From CAYFTL01 sp964346145 (GTDB lineage Bacteria; Bacillota; Clostridia; Christensenellales; Aristaeellaceae): a stretch of DNA of 64,000 bases. The DNA is taken from assembly GCA_964346145.1 (NCBI GenBank), contig CAYFTL010000004.1, positions 1-64,000 of the forward strand, in the 5' to 3' direction. The translations under genes were made by a program, and so were the position numbers. Under the pieces are notes generated by a model. The model saw nothing but the letters and a program-made list of their open reading frames with translations, did not search any database and was not told where the DNA came from. The stretch's first letter is position 1. Each line of letters opens with the position of its first letter. Shown here in pieces: positions 25,083 to 33,436 of the stretch.

Positions 25083-26985
25083 GATGAGCAAAATCACATT
25101 GCTGGGTATGGATCAAAGCCGTGGAAAGCTGCTGAAGTTGATGCAGCGCATGCGGTGTGTTCATATTGCCCACAATGATGAGGAGGCGCTTCAAAAATAC
25201 ATAGACCATGACCATAGCCGCCAGGAAGATATATCGCGGCGATTAACCCGGATAGATTGGGCCATTGCCCAGTTGGCCAAATATGACAACCGGAAGAAGA
25301 GCATGTTTGCCCAGCGTCCAACGATGGACGAAGCTGCAATCGAAAGCAGCAAGCACTATTTAGGGCAAGGAATGGAAGTCGTTGCCCAGTTGGAGAAGTT
25401 TGAAAGAACCAAGGCTGATCTCACGTCCGAAGAGGCCAAGATCGTGAGTTTGCTTAAGCAGCTGCAGCCGTGGAAGGATTTGGCTGTGCCGCTGGGCAAA
25501 CTGGGCGACACTGGTGCGACCCGCGTGCAGCTCCAACAGATTCCAAACCGCGGATTGCAAACCTATATTCAGCGGTTGCAACAGCTGTCCGTACCAGCTT
25601 CGTTACAGCTGATATCTCAAGATGCGGCCCAGGCCAGCGTTTTGGTGATTTGTCACTTGTCCGTTTCCACAGAGATGGCCCAGTTAGCCGGCGAGTTTGG
25701 CGCGAACGTGATTGGGTTTTCAGAATTTAAAGACAGGCCTGACATGGAGATAGACCGCTTGGAAAGCCGCCTTAAGCGCATAGGTGAGGTGCGGGAGCAG
25801 CTGCTCAATCAGCAAAAAGATACTGCGACTGAAATTGACAAGCTGCGCATTTTGCGCGATGTGGAAGCGATGCGCTTGAGTCGGCGCAAAGCCGATCAGC
25901 AGTTGCTCAAGACCAAAAGCACCTTTTTGCTTACGGGCTGGATCCCGACGAATATCCAGGAGAGTTTTGCGCAGCGGGCAAAAAAAATCGCGCCCGATTG
26001 CCAAATTGAGTTTTCACTCCCTGATGACGATGAAAAGCCGCCCACGCTGCTGCACAACAGGCGCGGGTTTGCCCCGTTTGAGAGCATTATCGGCTTGTAT
26101 TCGTTGCCCGATCCCCGGGGGCTGGATCCGACCGCAGTGATGGCGCCTTTCTTTGTCTCCCTTTTCGGCATGATGGTGTCGGATGCCGGGTATGGCATCG
26201 TGTTGGCCCTATTGGCAGCGCTGTACAGCTGGAAAGTGAAGCCGCGGGGCATGGTGGGCCAAACCGCGAAAGTGTTAATCTTCGGTGGAATTGGAACCAT
26301 ATTCTGGGGAGCGATGTATGGTGGCTGGTTTGCTATGGAGGGAATCAAGCCTATATTGCTTGCCCCCATGGAGTCCCCGCTGGAAATGATGATTTTGTGT
26401 TTGGCGGCCGGAGCGGTGCACATGCTTTTTGGAATGGGTGTCGCCATATATATGAACGTCAAACGCGGCAAGTGGCTGGATGCGGTGTTCGATCAAGGAT
26501 CGTGGTTGGTCGTTTTTGCAGGCATCGGAGTGCTGATGGTCAATCAAACCGTGGGGCTTGGACTGATGGCTCTGGGTGCGCTGACTATTGTGCTGACGGC
26601 GGGTAGACACAAGGAGGCCAATGTATTCTCCAAATTGCTCAGTGGTTTTGGCGCGTTGTATGACATCAGCGGCTATTTTGGCGATGTGCTTTCCTATATT
26701 CGTTTGTTTGGAATGGGCCTGGCTACCGGCGTTATCGGTATGGTAATAAACACGGTGGCCACCATGTTAATGAGAAGCCCGTTAGGCATTATCGCCGGGG
26801 TGCTCGTATTGATCGGTGGGCATGCGTTTAACCTGTCTATCAATGCTTTGGGCGCTTATGTGCACGCCAGCCGGTTGCAGTATATTGAATTCTTTGGCAG
26901 GTTTTATGAGTCCGGAGGCTATGCATTTTCACCGCTTCGCCCTGAAACCAAATATGTGGACATACAAATGGAAGATGGATTATAA
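25069..26985 (+). CDS. ntpI: V-type ATPase subunit I (a subunit)
   Basis: The membrane stator subunit, 638 residues. The N-terminal half (about 1-350) is a soluble coiled-coil arm that binds the peripheral stalks. The C-terminal half has about eight membrane helices forming the ion half-channels against the K ring. The family stretch GDVLSYIRLFGMGLATGVIG is present near residue 540, with the essential arginine expected in the membrane half. ATG 25069 gives the usual MAIVEMSKITLLG beginning; an upstream in-frame TTG is inside the preceding gene. It is the second gene of the operon. Confidence 0.95.
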   Translation: MAIVEMSKITLLGMDQSRGKLLKLMQRMRCVHIAHNDEEALQKYIDHDHSRQEDISRRLTRIDWAIAQLAKYDNRKKSMFAQRPTMDEAAIESSKHYLGQGMEVVAQLEKFERTKADLTSEEAKIVSLLKQLQPWKDLAVPLGKLGDTGATRVQLQQIPNRGLQTYIQRLQQLSVPASLQLISQDAAQASVLVICHLSVSTEMAQLAGEFGANVIGFSEFKDRPDMEIDRLESRLKRIGEVREQLLNQQKDTATEIDKLRILRDVEAMRLSRRKADQQLLKTKSTFLLTGWIPTNIQESFAQRAKKIAPDCQIEFSLPDDDEKPPTLLHNRRGFAPFESIIGLYSLPDPRGLDPTAVMAPFFVSLFGMMVSDAGYGIVLALLAALYSWKVKPRGMVGQTAKVLIFGGIGTIFWGAMYGGWFAMEGIKPILLAPMESPLEMMILCLAAGAVHMLFGMGVAIYMNVKRGKWLDAVFDQGSWLVVFAGIGVLMVNQTVGLGLMALGALTIVLTAGRHKEANVFSKLLSGFGALYDISGYFGDVLSYIRLFGMGLATGVIGMVINTVATMLMRSPLGIIAGVLVLIGGHAFNLSINALGAYVHASRLQYIEFFGRFYESGGYAFSPLRPETKYVDIQMEDGL

Positions 26986-26987
26986 TG

Positions 26988-27002
26988 TAAGCCAAAGGCT
27001 TA
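26988..27002 (+). other. Small intergenic hairpin before the K-subunit gene
   Basis: TAAGCC-AAA-GGCTTA forms a 6-bp stem between subunits I and K. It has no T-run. It may stabilise or mark processing of the mRNA for the K subunit, which is needed in many copies. Confidence 0.35.
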
Positions 27003-27046
27003 TAATTGAGCAATGTTATCAATAATTTTGAAGGAGGACTTTCACG

Positions 27047-27532
27047 ATGGATTGGACTGCGTCATTGGGACAAATATTGGCTTTTTTTGGTGCTTTTGCG
27101 GCGGTTTTTTTGGCGGGATTTGGATCTGCTAGGGGTGTGGCCTTGGCGGGCCAGGCCAACGCAGGCGTTACCGCGGAAAACCCGGATGTGTTTGGTCAGG
27201 CGTTGGTTATGCAGCTGCTCCCTGGTACTCAAGGCATTTACGGCTTCCTGATTGGCTTTATCGTTATTCAAAAGATGGGCATTGTCGGTGGGGGCGGATT
27301 GGTGCCGGTTACGATTGCACAGGGCATTATGATTTTGATCGGCTGTCTCCCCATTGCGATTTTGGGTTTTCTTTCTGCAGTCTTGCAAGGCCGGGTAGCA
27401 GCTTCGGCTATCGGTTTGCTGGGACGCAGGAGCGACGCCGGCGGTCAAGGTATTTTGATGACCGTAATGGTGGAAACCTATGCGATTCTAGCCTTGTTGG
27501 CTTCCTTCTTGATGGTTTTCTGGATCCTTTAA
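27047..27532 (+). CDS. ntpK: V-type ATPase subunit K (proteolipid), sodium-type signature
   Basis: The rotor-ring subunit: 161 residues, four membrane helices from a fused double hairpin, as in E. hirae NtpK. Only the second hairpin carries the ion-binding carboxylate, E143 in MVETYAIL. The first has LLPGTQG (L58, T61, Q62) and the loop-adjacent LQGRVAAS supplies Q114. These match the sodium ligands described for E. hirae NtpK (L61, T64, Q65, Q110, E139), so the enzyme is predicted to move sodium ions. AAGGAGG precedes the ATG at a good distance, fitting high expression. Confidence 0.95.
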   Translation: MDWTASLGQILAFFGAFAAVFLAGFGSARGVALAGQANAGVTAENPDVFGQALVMQLLPGTQGIYGFLIGFIVIQKMGIVGGGGLVPVTIAQGIMILIGCLPIAILGFLSAVLQGRVAASAIGLLGRRSDAGGQGILMTVMVETYAILALLASFLMVFWIL

Positions 27533-27577
27533 TGAAAAAGGGCAATGGTATGTTGTCGGAAGGGAGGTGCCGGTGAG

Positions 27578-28171
27578 TTGAATGTGGATGCGATCAAACA
27601 AAAAATCCTGGAAGATGCCCGTCAAGCGGCAGCGCGCACGCTGGAAGAGGCTGGCGAGCGCGCTCGGCAGATCCGTTTGAATTCGGAAGAAAAGATGCTT
27701 GAGCTGCGGATGCAGCAGCTGAAGCAGGCGGAGCAAGACGGAAGCGACGCCCACGAGCGTATGATTCGCATGGCCGAATTGGAAGAGCGCAAAAAGGATT
27801 TGGCGACTAAGCGCGAAGTGATAGATCAGGCTTTTGAAAATGCGTTAGAACGCATGCGCGGCATGGATATTACGATGGCTCAGATTTTTTTGAAAAGATT
27901 GTTGTTGGAAGCCGCAGACGGCACCGAGCAAATTCTTGTGGACGAGCGGGATGCGGCACTGTATACCGATTCTTTTTTGCATGAGGTGAATGCGGCGCTC
28001 GTTAAAAAAGGGCTGAGCGGTGAACTTCGCTTGAGCTCGGAGCGGCGCCCTTTGGGTGGCGGGTTTGTATTGCTGCGCCAAGGCGTGGAAATCAACTGCA
28101 CCTATAGTGCGGTGATTAAGCAGATGAAACCGGATTTGGAAGCCGATGTGGCGGCTATTTTGTTTCAATAA
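27578..28171 (+). CDS. ntpE: V-type ATPase subunit E
   Basis: A peripheral-stalk subunit of about 197 residues: a long charged N-terminal helix (about 1-110) for coiled-coil pairing with subunit G/H, then a compact C-terminal domain that binds the head. TTG 27578 (protein beginning NVDAIKQKILEDA after the initiator) is chosen because GGGAGG lies ten bases upstream; an in-frame ATG at 27545 precedes that site. It is the fourth gene of the operon, between K and C as in E. hirae. Confidence 0.9.
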   Translation: MNVDAIKQKILEDARQAAARTLEEAGERARQIRLNSEEKMLELRMQQLKQAEQDGSDAHERMIRMAELEERKKDLATKREVIDQAFENALERMRGMDITMAQIFLKRLLLEAADGTEQILVDERDAALYTDSFLHEVNAALVKKGLSGELRLSSERRPLGGGFVLLRQGVEINCTYSAVIKQMKPDLEADVAAILFQ

Positions 28172-28199
28172 TTAAGAGATTGAAAATTAAGAGATTGAA
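28170..28199. repeat. Perfect 15-bp tandem duplication in the subunit E-C gap
   Basis: AATTAAGAGATTGAA occurs twice in direct succession (28170-28184, 28185-28199) just after the subunit E stop. It lengthens the only sizeable gap of 97 bases in an otherwise tight operon. Confidence 0.85.
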
Positions 28200-28268
28200 C
28201 GGGAATCAAAATTAAGAAATATTCGATGAGATTGATTCGAGTAAGCGTGTGTGGAAGGAGGGATGGGT

Positions 28269-29243
28269 ATGCCTCAAGGCAGCAACGCCTACGCGGTTGG
28301 GCGCGTGCGCGGCTTGGAACGCGGATTGTTGTCGGCTGTGGCGCTTAGACAGCGGCTAATGGGCGCTGAAACCCCTGAAGAGGTGGCCCGTGCCCTGAGT
28401 GAAATGGGCTGGGGCGAGTGTAAGACACAAAAGGATGTAGAGATTGCCGCCGAAGCTCAGGTGTTCTGCGCTTGCGAACTGGTTAAGGAATGTACGACTG
28501 ATCCGGATGCCACTGACTGTTTCTTATACCCTTACGATTATCTAAACATTAAGCTTTTGCTCAAAGCGCGCATATTGAATATAGAGCCGGGAGAACTATC
28601 CCGCTGTGGCACCATAGACTTAAGTTTGTTGGAACATGCGGTTCAGGAAAATAACTACAAAGAGCTTCCGGATTTTTTAGCCGAAGATATGCGGCGCATA
28701 GAGGACCATATCGCGCACACGCCCAACCCGCTTTATATTGATGCCGAAGTGGATAAGAGCATGTTTGCGATTATTGAGAAACGCATGAGCAAGTGCAAAG
28801 AAAAGGTGTTTTGCGATTATTTTTCGGCACGCGCAGATTTGACAAACATTTTAATCGCCTGGCGGGTGGCCAACATGGGCAGGGAAGCCGAAGTTGCTCT
28901 GCAGCTCTTTGTTGCCGGCGGAAGCTTTTCTCAGCAGCAGCTAAGCGAACTGGCCCAGGATCCACTGATTGCCAAAGCTTTGGTTCGCGGCAAAGCCTAT
29001 GAAGGCATGGCGAGCGCGGCGATCGCCCAAGGCAACGCCGCTCTGCTTGAAAAACTGGCTGACGATTATGGGTTGGCCATCATGCGTGTCCATCGTTATG
29101 AACCCACCAGTCTGATCCCGCTGATTGGTTATCTCTTAGCCAAACAGCGGGAAGCGGCGGCATTGCGGTTGATTGTGACCGCAAAAGCGGTGCGCATGCC
29201 TGATGATAAGCTTCATGAAAGGCTGCGTGAACTGTATGAGTAA
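28269..29243 (+). CDS. ntpC: V-type ATPase subunit C
   Basis: The funnel-shaped central-stalk subunit (324 residues, mostly helical) that links the rotor shaft to the K ring. The N-terminal GSNAYAVGRVRGLE and the YPYDYLNIKLLLKA stretch near residue 90 are family features. ATG 28269 lies seven bases after AAGGAGGG; the ATG at 28263 is too close. The last codons overlap the start of subunit F. Confidence 0.92.
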   Translation: MPQGSNAYAVGRVRGLERGLLSAVALRQRLMGAETPEEVARALSEMGWGECKTQKDVEIAAEAQVFCACELVKECTTDPDATDCFLYPYDYLNIKLLLKARILNIEPGELSRCGTIDLSLLEHAVQENNYKELPDFLAEDMRRIEDHIAHTPNPLYIDAEVDKSMFAIIEKRMSKCKEKVFCDYFSARADLTNILIAWRVANMGREAEVALQLFVAGGSFSQQQLSELAQDPLIAKALVRGKAYEGMASAAIAQGNAALLEKLADDYGLAIMRVHRYEPTSLIPLIGYLLAKQREAAALRLIVTAKAVRMPDDKLHERLRELYE

Positions 29244-29562
29244 CAAAATAGGGGTAATCGGTGCCCGTCATGAAGTGCAGGCATACAGGGCTGTGGGATT
29301 GAATGTGGTGGCGGTGGCGTCGGCGGAAGAAGCCGCCCGCACCGTGTTTCAAATGGCGCAGGACAATTACAGCGTTATCTTTATTACTGAAGAACAGGCC
29401 AAGTTGATTCCCGACACTTTGCAGCGCTACAAGAGCCAGCCGCTGCCTGCAATTATTCCAATTCCGGGTAGCCAGGGCTCCAGCGGTTTTGCGATGAAGT
29501 TGTTGCGCGATAATGTGGAGAAGGCGGTCGGGGTCGACATATTATTCCAGAAAGAAGGTTGA
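29236..29562 (+). CDS. V-type ATPase subunit F (NtpG-like)
   Basis: A 108-residue central-stalk subunit with a small Rossmann-like fold, attached to subunit D. The family beginning KIGVIGARHEVQAYRAVGL and the FITEEQAKLIP segment are clear. ATG 29236 overlaps the subunit C stop by eight bases, so translation is coupled. An in-frame ATG at 29203 lies inside subunit C and is rejected. Subunit A follows after five bases. Confidence 0.92.
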   Translation: MSNKIGVIGARHEVQAYRAVGLNVVAVASAEEAARTVFQMAQDNYSVIFITEEQAKLIPDTLQRYKSQPLPAIIPIPGSQGSSGFAMKLLRDNVEKAVGVDILFQKEG

Positions 29563-29567
29563 TATAG

Positions 29568-31331
29568 ATGCAACAGGGAACCATAGTAAAAGTTGCGGGA
29601 CCACTGATTGTGGCTGAAGGCATGAAGGACGCCACAATGTACGATGTGGTTCGCGTGTCAGATCAAAACTTGATCGGTGAAATCATCGAGATGCGTGGGG
29701 ATCGGGCATCTATTCAGGTATATGAGGAAACGGCGGGCATCGGGCCCGGAGAGCCGGTTTATACCACGGGAAGCCCTCTTTCTGTAGAGCTTGGGCCTGG
29801 GCTGATCGAAGCGATTTTTGACGGAATTCAGCGCCCCTTGACTGAGATCCGGAAGGTTTCCGGAGATCGAATCAGCCGGGGCATTCAGGTGGATGCATTG
29901 GACCGCGAGCGCAAATGGCAGTTTGAACCGATGGCCAAGATCGGAGAAAAGATGGCGGCCGGGGACATACTGGGCACGGTGCAGGAAACCCCGGTGGTCG
30001 AGCACAGGATTATGGTCCCGGTGGGCTATGAGGGCACGCTGGAGTCGATAGAAAAGGGCGAATTTACGGTTGATCAGCCTATCGCTAAGCTGCGTACGCA
30101 TTCGGGAGAGGTCATCGAACTGACGATGATGCAAAAATGGCCGGTGCGAAAGGGGCGCCCCTATTTGCGGAAGATGGCACCGGAATCGCCGATGATTACC
30201 GGTCAGCGGGTTATTGATACCTTTTTCCCGATTGCCCGCGGCGGTGTGGCTGCGATCCCCGGCCCTTTTGGTAGCGGCAAGACCGTGGTGCAACACCAGC
30301 TGGCCAAATGGGCGGATGCCGATATTATCGTGTATGTGGGCTGCGGCGAGCGGGGCAACGAAATGACCGACGTGCTCACCGAATTCCCTCACTTGCACGA
30401 TCCGCGCACGGGCCAGACGCTGATGAAGCGTACCGTGCTCATCGCCAACACATCTAACATGCCGGTGGCAGCGCGGGAAGCTTCGGTGTACACCGGAATT
30501 ACGATTGCCGAATATTTCCGGGATATGGGATACAAGGTGGCCATCATGGCTGACTCCACTTCGCGTTGGGCCGAGGCGCTGCGCGAGATGTCCAGCCGAT
30601 TGGAGGAAATGCCGGGCGACGAAGGCTATCCCGCCTACCTGTCCAGCCGGATTGCCGAGTTTTATGAGCGTGCGGGCTGGGTGCAAACCCTGGGTCGGGA
30701 TGGACGCGAGGGCGCAATTTCTGCCATCGGTGCGGTTTCCCCGCCCGGCGGTGACATTTCAGAGCCGGTTAGCCAGGCGACTTTGAGGATTGTGAAGGTG
30801 TTCTGGGGCTTGTCGGCTTCGCTGGCCTATCAGCGCCATTTCCCGGCGATTGATTGGTTGCAGTCCTACTCCCTGTATGTGGACAATATTTCCAAGTGGT
30901 TTTACGACAATGTGGCCATCGACTGGAATGATTTGCGCAGCGAGGCGTTGCGCATACTGCAGGAAGAGTCGGGGCTCAATGAAATCGTGCGCTTGGTGGG
31001 CGTGGACGCGCTCAGCTGGCAAGACCGCTTGACGCTGGAAGTTGCCCGCTCTATACGCGAAGACTACCTGCATCAAAACGCATTTGACGATGTGGACACC
31101 TACACATCGCTGGAAAAACAATACAAGATGCTGCGGCTAATTTTGGAATTTTATCACCGCGGTTTAAAGACGCTGGAAACCGGGACGGAGCTGAAACGAG
31201 TGTTGTCCCTGGCGGTGCGCGAGCGTATAGGGCGTGCCAAATATATTCCGGAAGACCAGTTAAAAGAGTTTGATGTCATCGAATCTGAACTGGTGGATCA
31301 AATGAGCGAGCTGGCTGAAGGAGGGATATAG
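29568..31331 (+). CDS. ntpA: V-type ATPase catalytic subunit A
   Basis: The catalytic subunit that binds and hydrolyses ATP in the soluble head; 587 residues is normal. The P-loop GPFGSGKTVVQ is at about residue 232-242. The bulge domain characteristic of A subunits lies before it (about 110-190), GERGNEMTDVL follows near 263, and MADSTSRWAEALRE near 327. It has a ribosome binding site (AGAAGG) and ATG. It is followed one base later by subunit B. Confidence 0.97.
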   Translation: MQQGTIVKVAGPLIVAEGMKDATMYDVVRVSDQNLIGEIIEMRGDRASIQVYEETAGIGPGEPVYTTGSPLSVELGPGLIEAIFDGIQRPLTEIRKVSGDRISRGIQVDALDRERKWQFEPMAKIGEKMAAGDILGTVQETPVVEHRIMVPVGYEGTLESIEKGEFTVDQPIAKLRTHSGEVIELTMMQKWPVRKGRPYLRKMAPESPMITGQRVIDTFFPIARGGVAAIPGPFGSGKTVVQHQLAKWADADIIVYVGCGERGNEMTDVLTEFPHLHDPRTGQTLMKRTVLIANTSNMPVAAREASVYTGITIAEYFRDMGYKVAIMADSTSRWAEALREMSSRLEEMPGDEGYPAYLSSRIAEFYERAGWVQTLGRDGREGAISAIGAVSPPGGDISEPVSQATLRIVKVFWGLSASLAYQRHFPAIDWLQSYSLYVDNISKWFYDNVAIDWNDLRSEALRILQEESGLNEIVRLVGVDALSWQDRLTLEVARSIREDYLHQNAFDDVDTYTSLEKQYKMLRLILEFYHRGLKTLETGTELKRVLSLAVRERIGRAKYIPEDQLKEFDVIESELVDQMSELAEGGI

Positions 31332-31332
31332 C

Positions 31333-32727
31333 ATGCTGAAAGAATACCGCACGATTCGTGAAGTGGTGGGGCCGCTCTTGTTGGTGGAAGGCGTAAGCGG
31401 TGCCAAATACGAAGAGCTGGTGGAGATCGTTCAGGAGGACGGCGAAACCAGAAATGGACGGGTGCTGGAGGTAAACGGCGATAAGGCCATCGTTCAGTTG
31501 TTTGAGGCATCTCAGGGGTTGAAGATCGACACGGCCAAGGCCAGATTTTTGGGCAGGCCCATAGAGTTGTCGGTTTCCGAAGAGATGTTGGGGCGCGTGT
31601 TTGATGGCATGGGCCGTCCCAAGGATGGCGGCCCTGAATTAATTGCTGAAATGCGGCTGGATATGAATGGATCGCCCATGAATCCGGTGGCGCGCGACTA
31701 TCCTAATGAATTTATTCAGACTGGGGTTTCAGCCATCGACGGGCTGAACACGCTCGTACGCGGGCAAAAGTTGCCGGTATTTTCGGGATCTGGATTGCCC
31801 CACGCCCAGTTGGCGGCGCAGATTGCGCGCCAGGCCAAAGTGCTGGATCAAGGCGAAAGCAACTTTGCGGTGGTGTTCGGCGCCATTGGCATTACCTTTG
31901 AAGAAGCCGACTTTTTCATCAGCGATTTTAGGCGCACCGGGGCGATAGATCGGGCTGTGTTGTTTACGAACCTGGCCAACGATCCGGCGATTGAGCGTAT
32001 TGCGACCCCCCGAATGGCCCTTACCGCGGCTGAATACTTGGCTTTTGAAAAGGGCATGCACGTGCTGGTAATATTGACCGATTTAACCAACTACGCGGAA
32101 GCGCTGCGCGAAGTTTCGGCTGCGCGCAAGGAAGTGCCCGGGCGGCGGGGCTATCCGGGCTATCTATACACCGACTTGGCTTCCCTATACGAGCGAGCCG
32201 GGCGAATATTGGACAACGACGGATCGGTCACGCTGATTCCCATTTTGACCATGCCCGAAGACGATAAAACCCACCCGATTCCGGACTTGACCGGCTACAT
32301 AACGGAAGGACAGATTATTTTAAGCAGGGAGTTGAACAACCGGGGTATTCAACCGCCTATTGATGTGCTACCTTCCTTGAGCCGTTTGAAAGACCAGGGT
32401 ATTGGGGAAGGCAAGACCCGGGAAGACCATGCGCCCACCATGAACCAGCTATTTGCCGCCTATTCCAGAGGCAAGGAGGCCAAAGAGCTGGCGGTTATTT
32501 TGGGTGAGGCCGCCCTTAGCGATGCCGATAAACTATATGCTGCCTTTGCCGACCGATTTGAGCAGGAATATGTATCGCAGGGCTATGAGACCAACCGCAC
32601 CGTAGAGCAGACGTTGGATTTGGGCTGGGAGTTGTTAAGCACATTGCCCAGGGCGGAACTGCGCCGGATTCGGGACGATATGTTGGATCGGTATATTCCT
32701 AAAGAACAGCCCACCGAGGAGGGCTGA
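31333..32727 (+). CDS. ntpB: V-type ATPase regulatory subunit B
   Basis: The non-catalytic head subunit, 464 residues, alternating with subunit A. In place of a Walker A motif it has FSGSGLPHAQLAAQIARQA near residue 148, as expected for B subunits. The LTDLTNYAEALREVSAARKE stretch near 255 is the family signature. The ribosome binding site GAAGGAGGG lies within the last codons of subunit A. Subunit D begins two bases after the stop. Confidence 0.97.
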   Translation: MLKEYRTIREVVGPLLLVEGVSGAKYEELVEIVQEDGETRNGRVLEVNGDKAIVQLFEASQGLKIDTAKARFLGRPIELSVSEEMLGRVFDGMGRPKDGGPELIAEMRLDMNGSPMNPVARDYPNEFIQTGVSAIDGLNTLVRGQKLPVFSGSGLPHAQLAAQIARQAKVLDQGESNFAVVFGAIGITFEEADFFISDFRRTGAIDRAVLFTNLANDPAIERIATPRMALTAAEYLAFEKGMHVLVILTDLTNYAEALREVSAARKEVPGRRGYPGYLYTDLASLYERAGRILDNDGSVTLIPILTMPEDDKTHPIPDLTGYITEGQIILSRELNNRGIQPPIDVLPSLSRLKDQGIGEGKTREDHAPTMNQLFAAYSRGKEAKELAVILGEAALSDADKLYAAFADRFEQEYVSQGYETNRTVEQTLDLGWELLSTLPRAELRRIRDDMLDRYIPKEQPTEEG

Positions 32728-32729
32728 GC

Positions 32730-33374
32730 ATGGCAATCATGAACATAAACCCAACCCGCATGGAAATGACCAGACTCAAGCGCAGGCTGGTCGTTGCGGT
32801 GCGCGGGCACAAGCTGCTTAAAGACAAGCGCGACGAAATGATGCGCCGGTTTGTCGGCCTGATTCGGGAAAACGCAGCGTTGCGCGAAAGGGTGGAAGCA
32901 AAGATCGCGGCGGCCATGGGCGAGTTTGCGCTGTGCCGCGGCGTTATGGAGCCCCAAATGTTGGATGCAGCGCTTTTGTATCCGGCGCGTTCGGTGGATG
33001 TTGAAGTGGGCCGAAAGAATATTATGTCGGTAGACGTTCCCACCATTCGCGTAGTGGAAGACTCCTTGCAAAAGACGGTGCTTTCCTACGGTTTGGCGCA
33101 AACGTCGGCCCAGTTGGATGGCGCCATAGCGGGGCTAGCGGAGGTGCTGCCCGATATGGTGCGCCTGGCTGAAATAGAGAAGACATGTAACCTGTTGGCC
33201 GATGAGATCGAAAAAACGCGCAGGCGGGTAAATGCGCTGGAATATGTGATGATTCCGGATATTGAAGAGACCATCAAACATATATCCATGAAGCTTGAGG
33301 AAAATGAGCGCAGCAACCTGACCCGGTTGATGAAGGTTAAAGACATGATTGCTGAGCGCAGCGGAGAAATGTAA
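32730..33374 (+). CDS. ntpD: V-type ATPase subunit D
   Basis: The central rotor shaft, 214 residues, two long helices forming an antiparallel coiled coil inside the A3B3 head. The N-terminal NPTRMEMTRLKRRL and C-terminal RRVNALEYVMIP are family hallmarks. GAGGAGGG lies at the end of subunit B; ATG 32730 is chosen, with ATG 32739 possible. It is the last gene of the operon (order G/H-I-K-E-C-F-A-B-D) and is followed by a strong terminator. The operon is complete for a bacterial V/A-type enzyme. Confidence 0.95.
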   Translation: MAIMNINPTRMEMTRLKRRLVVAVRGHKLLKDKRDEMMRRFVGLIRENAALRERVEAKIAAAMGEFALCRGVMEPQMLDAALLYPARSVDVEVGRKNIMSVDVPTIRVVEDSLQKTVLSYGLAQTSAQLDGAIAGLAEVLPDMVRLAEIEKTCNLLADEIEKTRRRVNALEYVMIPDIEETIKHISMKLEENERSNLTRLMKVKDMIAERSGEM

Positions 33375-33376
33375 AT

Positions 33377-33412
33377 AAAAAACGCTTTTGTTTTTACAAA
33401 AGCGTTTTTTAT
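33377..33412. terminator. Bidirectional terminator after the V-ATPase operon
   Basis: AAAAAACGCTTTTGT (33377-33391) pairs perfectly with ACAAAAGCGTTTTTT (33396-33410). It has T-runs on both strands and separates the ATPase operon from the convergent flavoprotein genes. Confidence 0.92.
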
Positions 33413-33436
33413 ATTTTGGCACATGAAAGTGGTTAC

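Noticed and set aside
29658..30686. A 342-codon open frame antisense to V-ATPase subunit A
   Set aside because: Shadow of a strongly conserved catalytic subunit; composition (His/Arg/Gly) is that of a complement frame.
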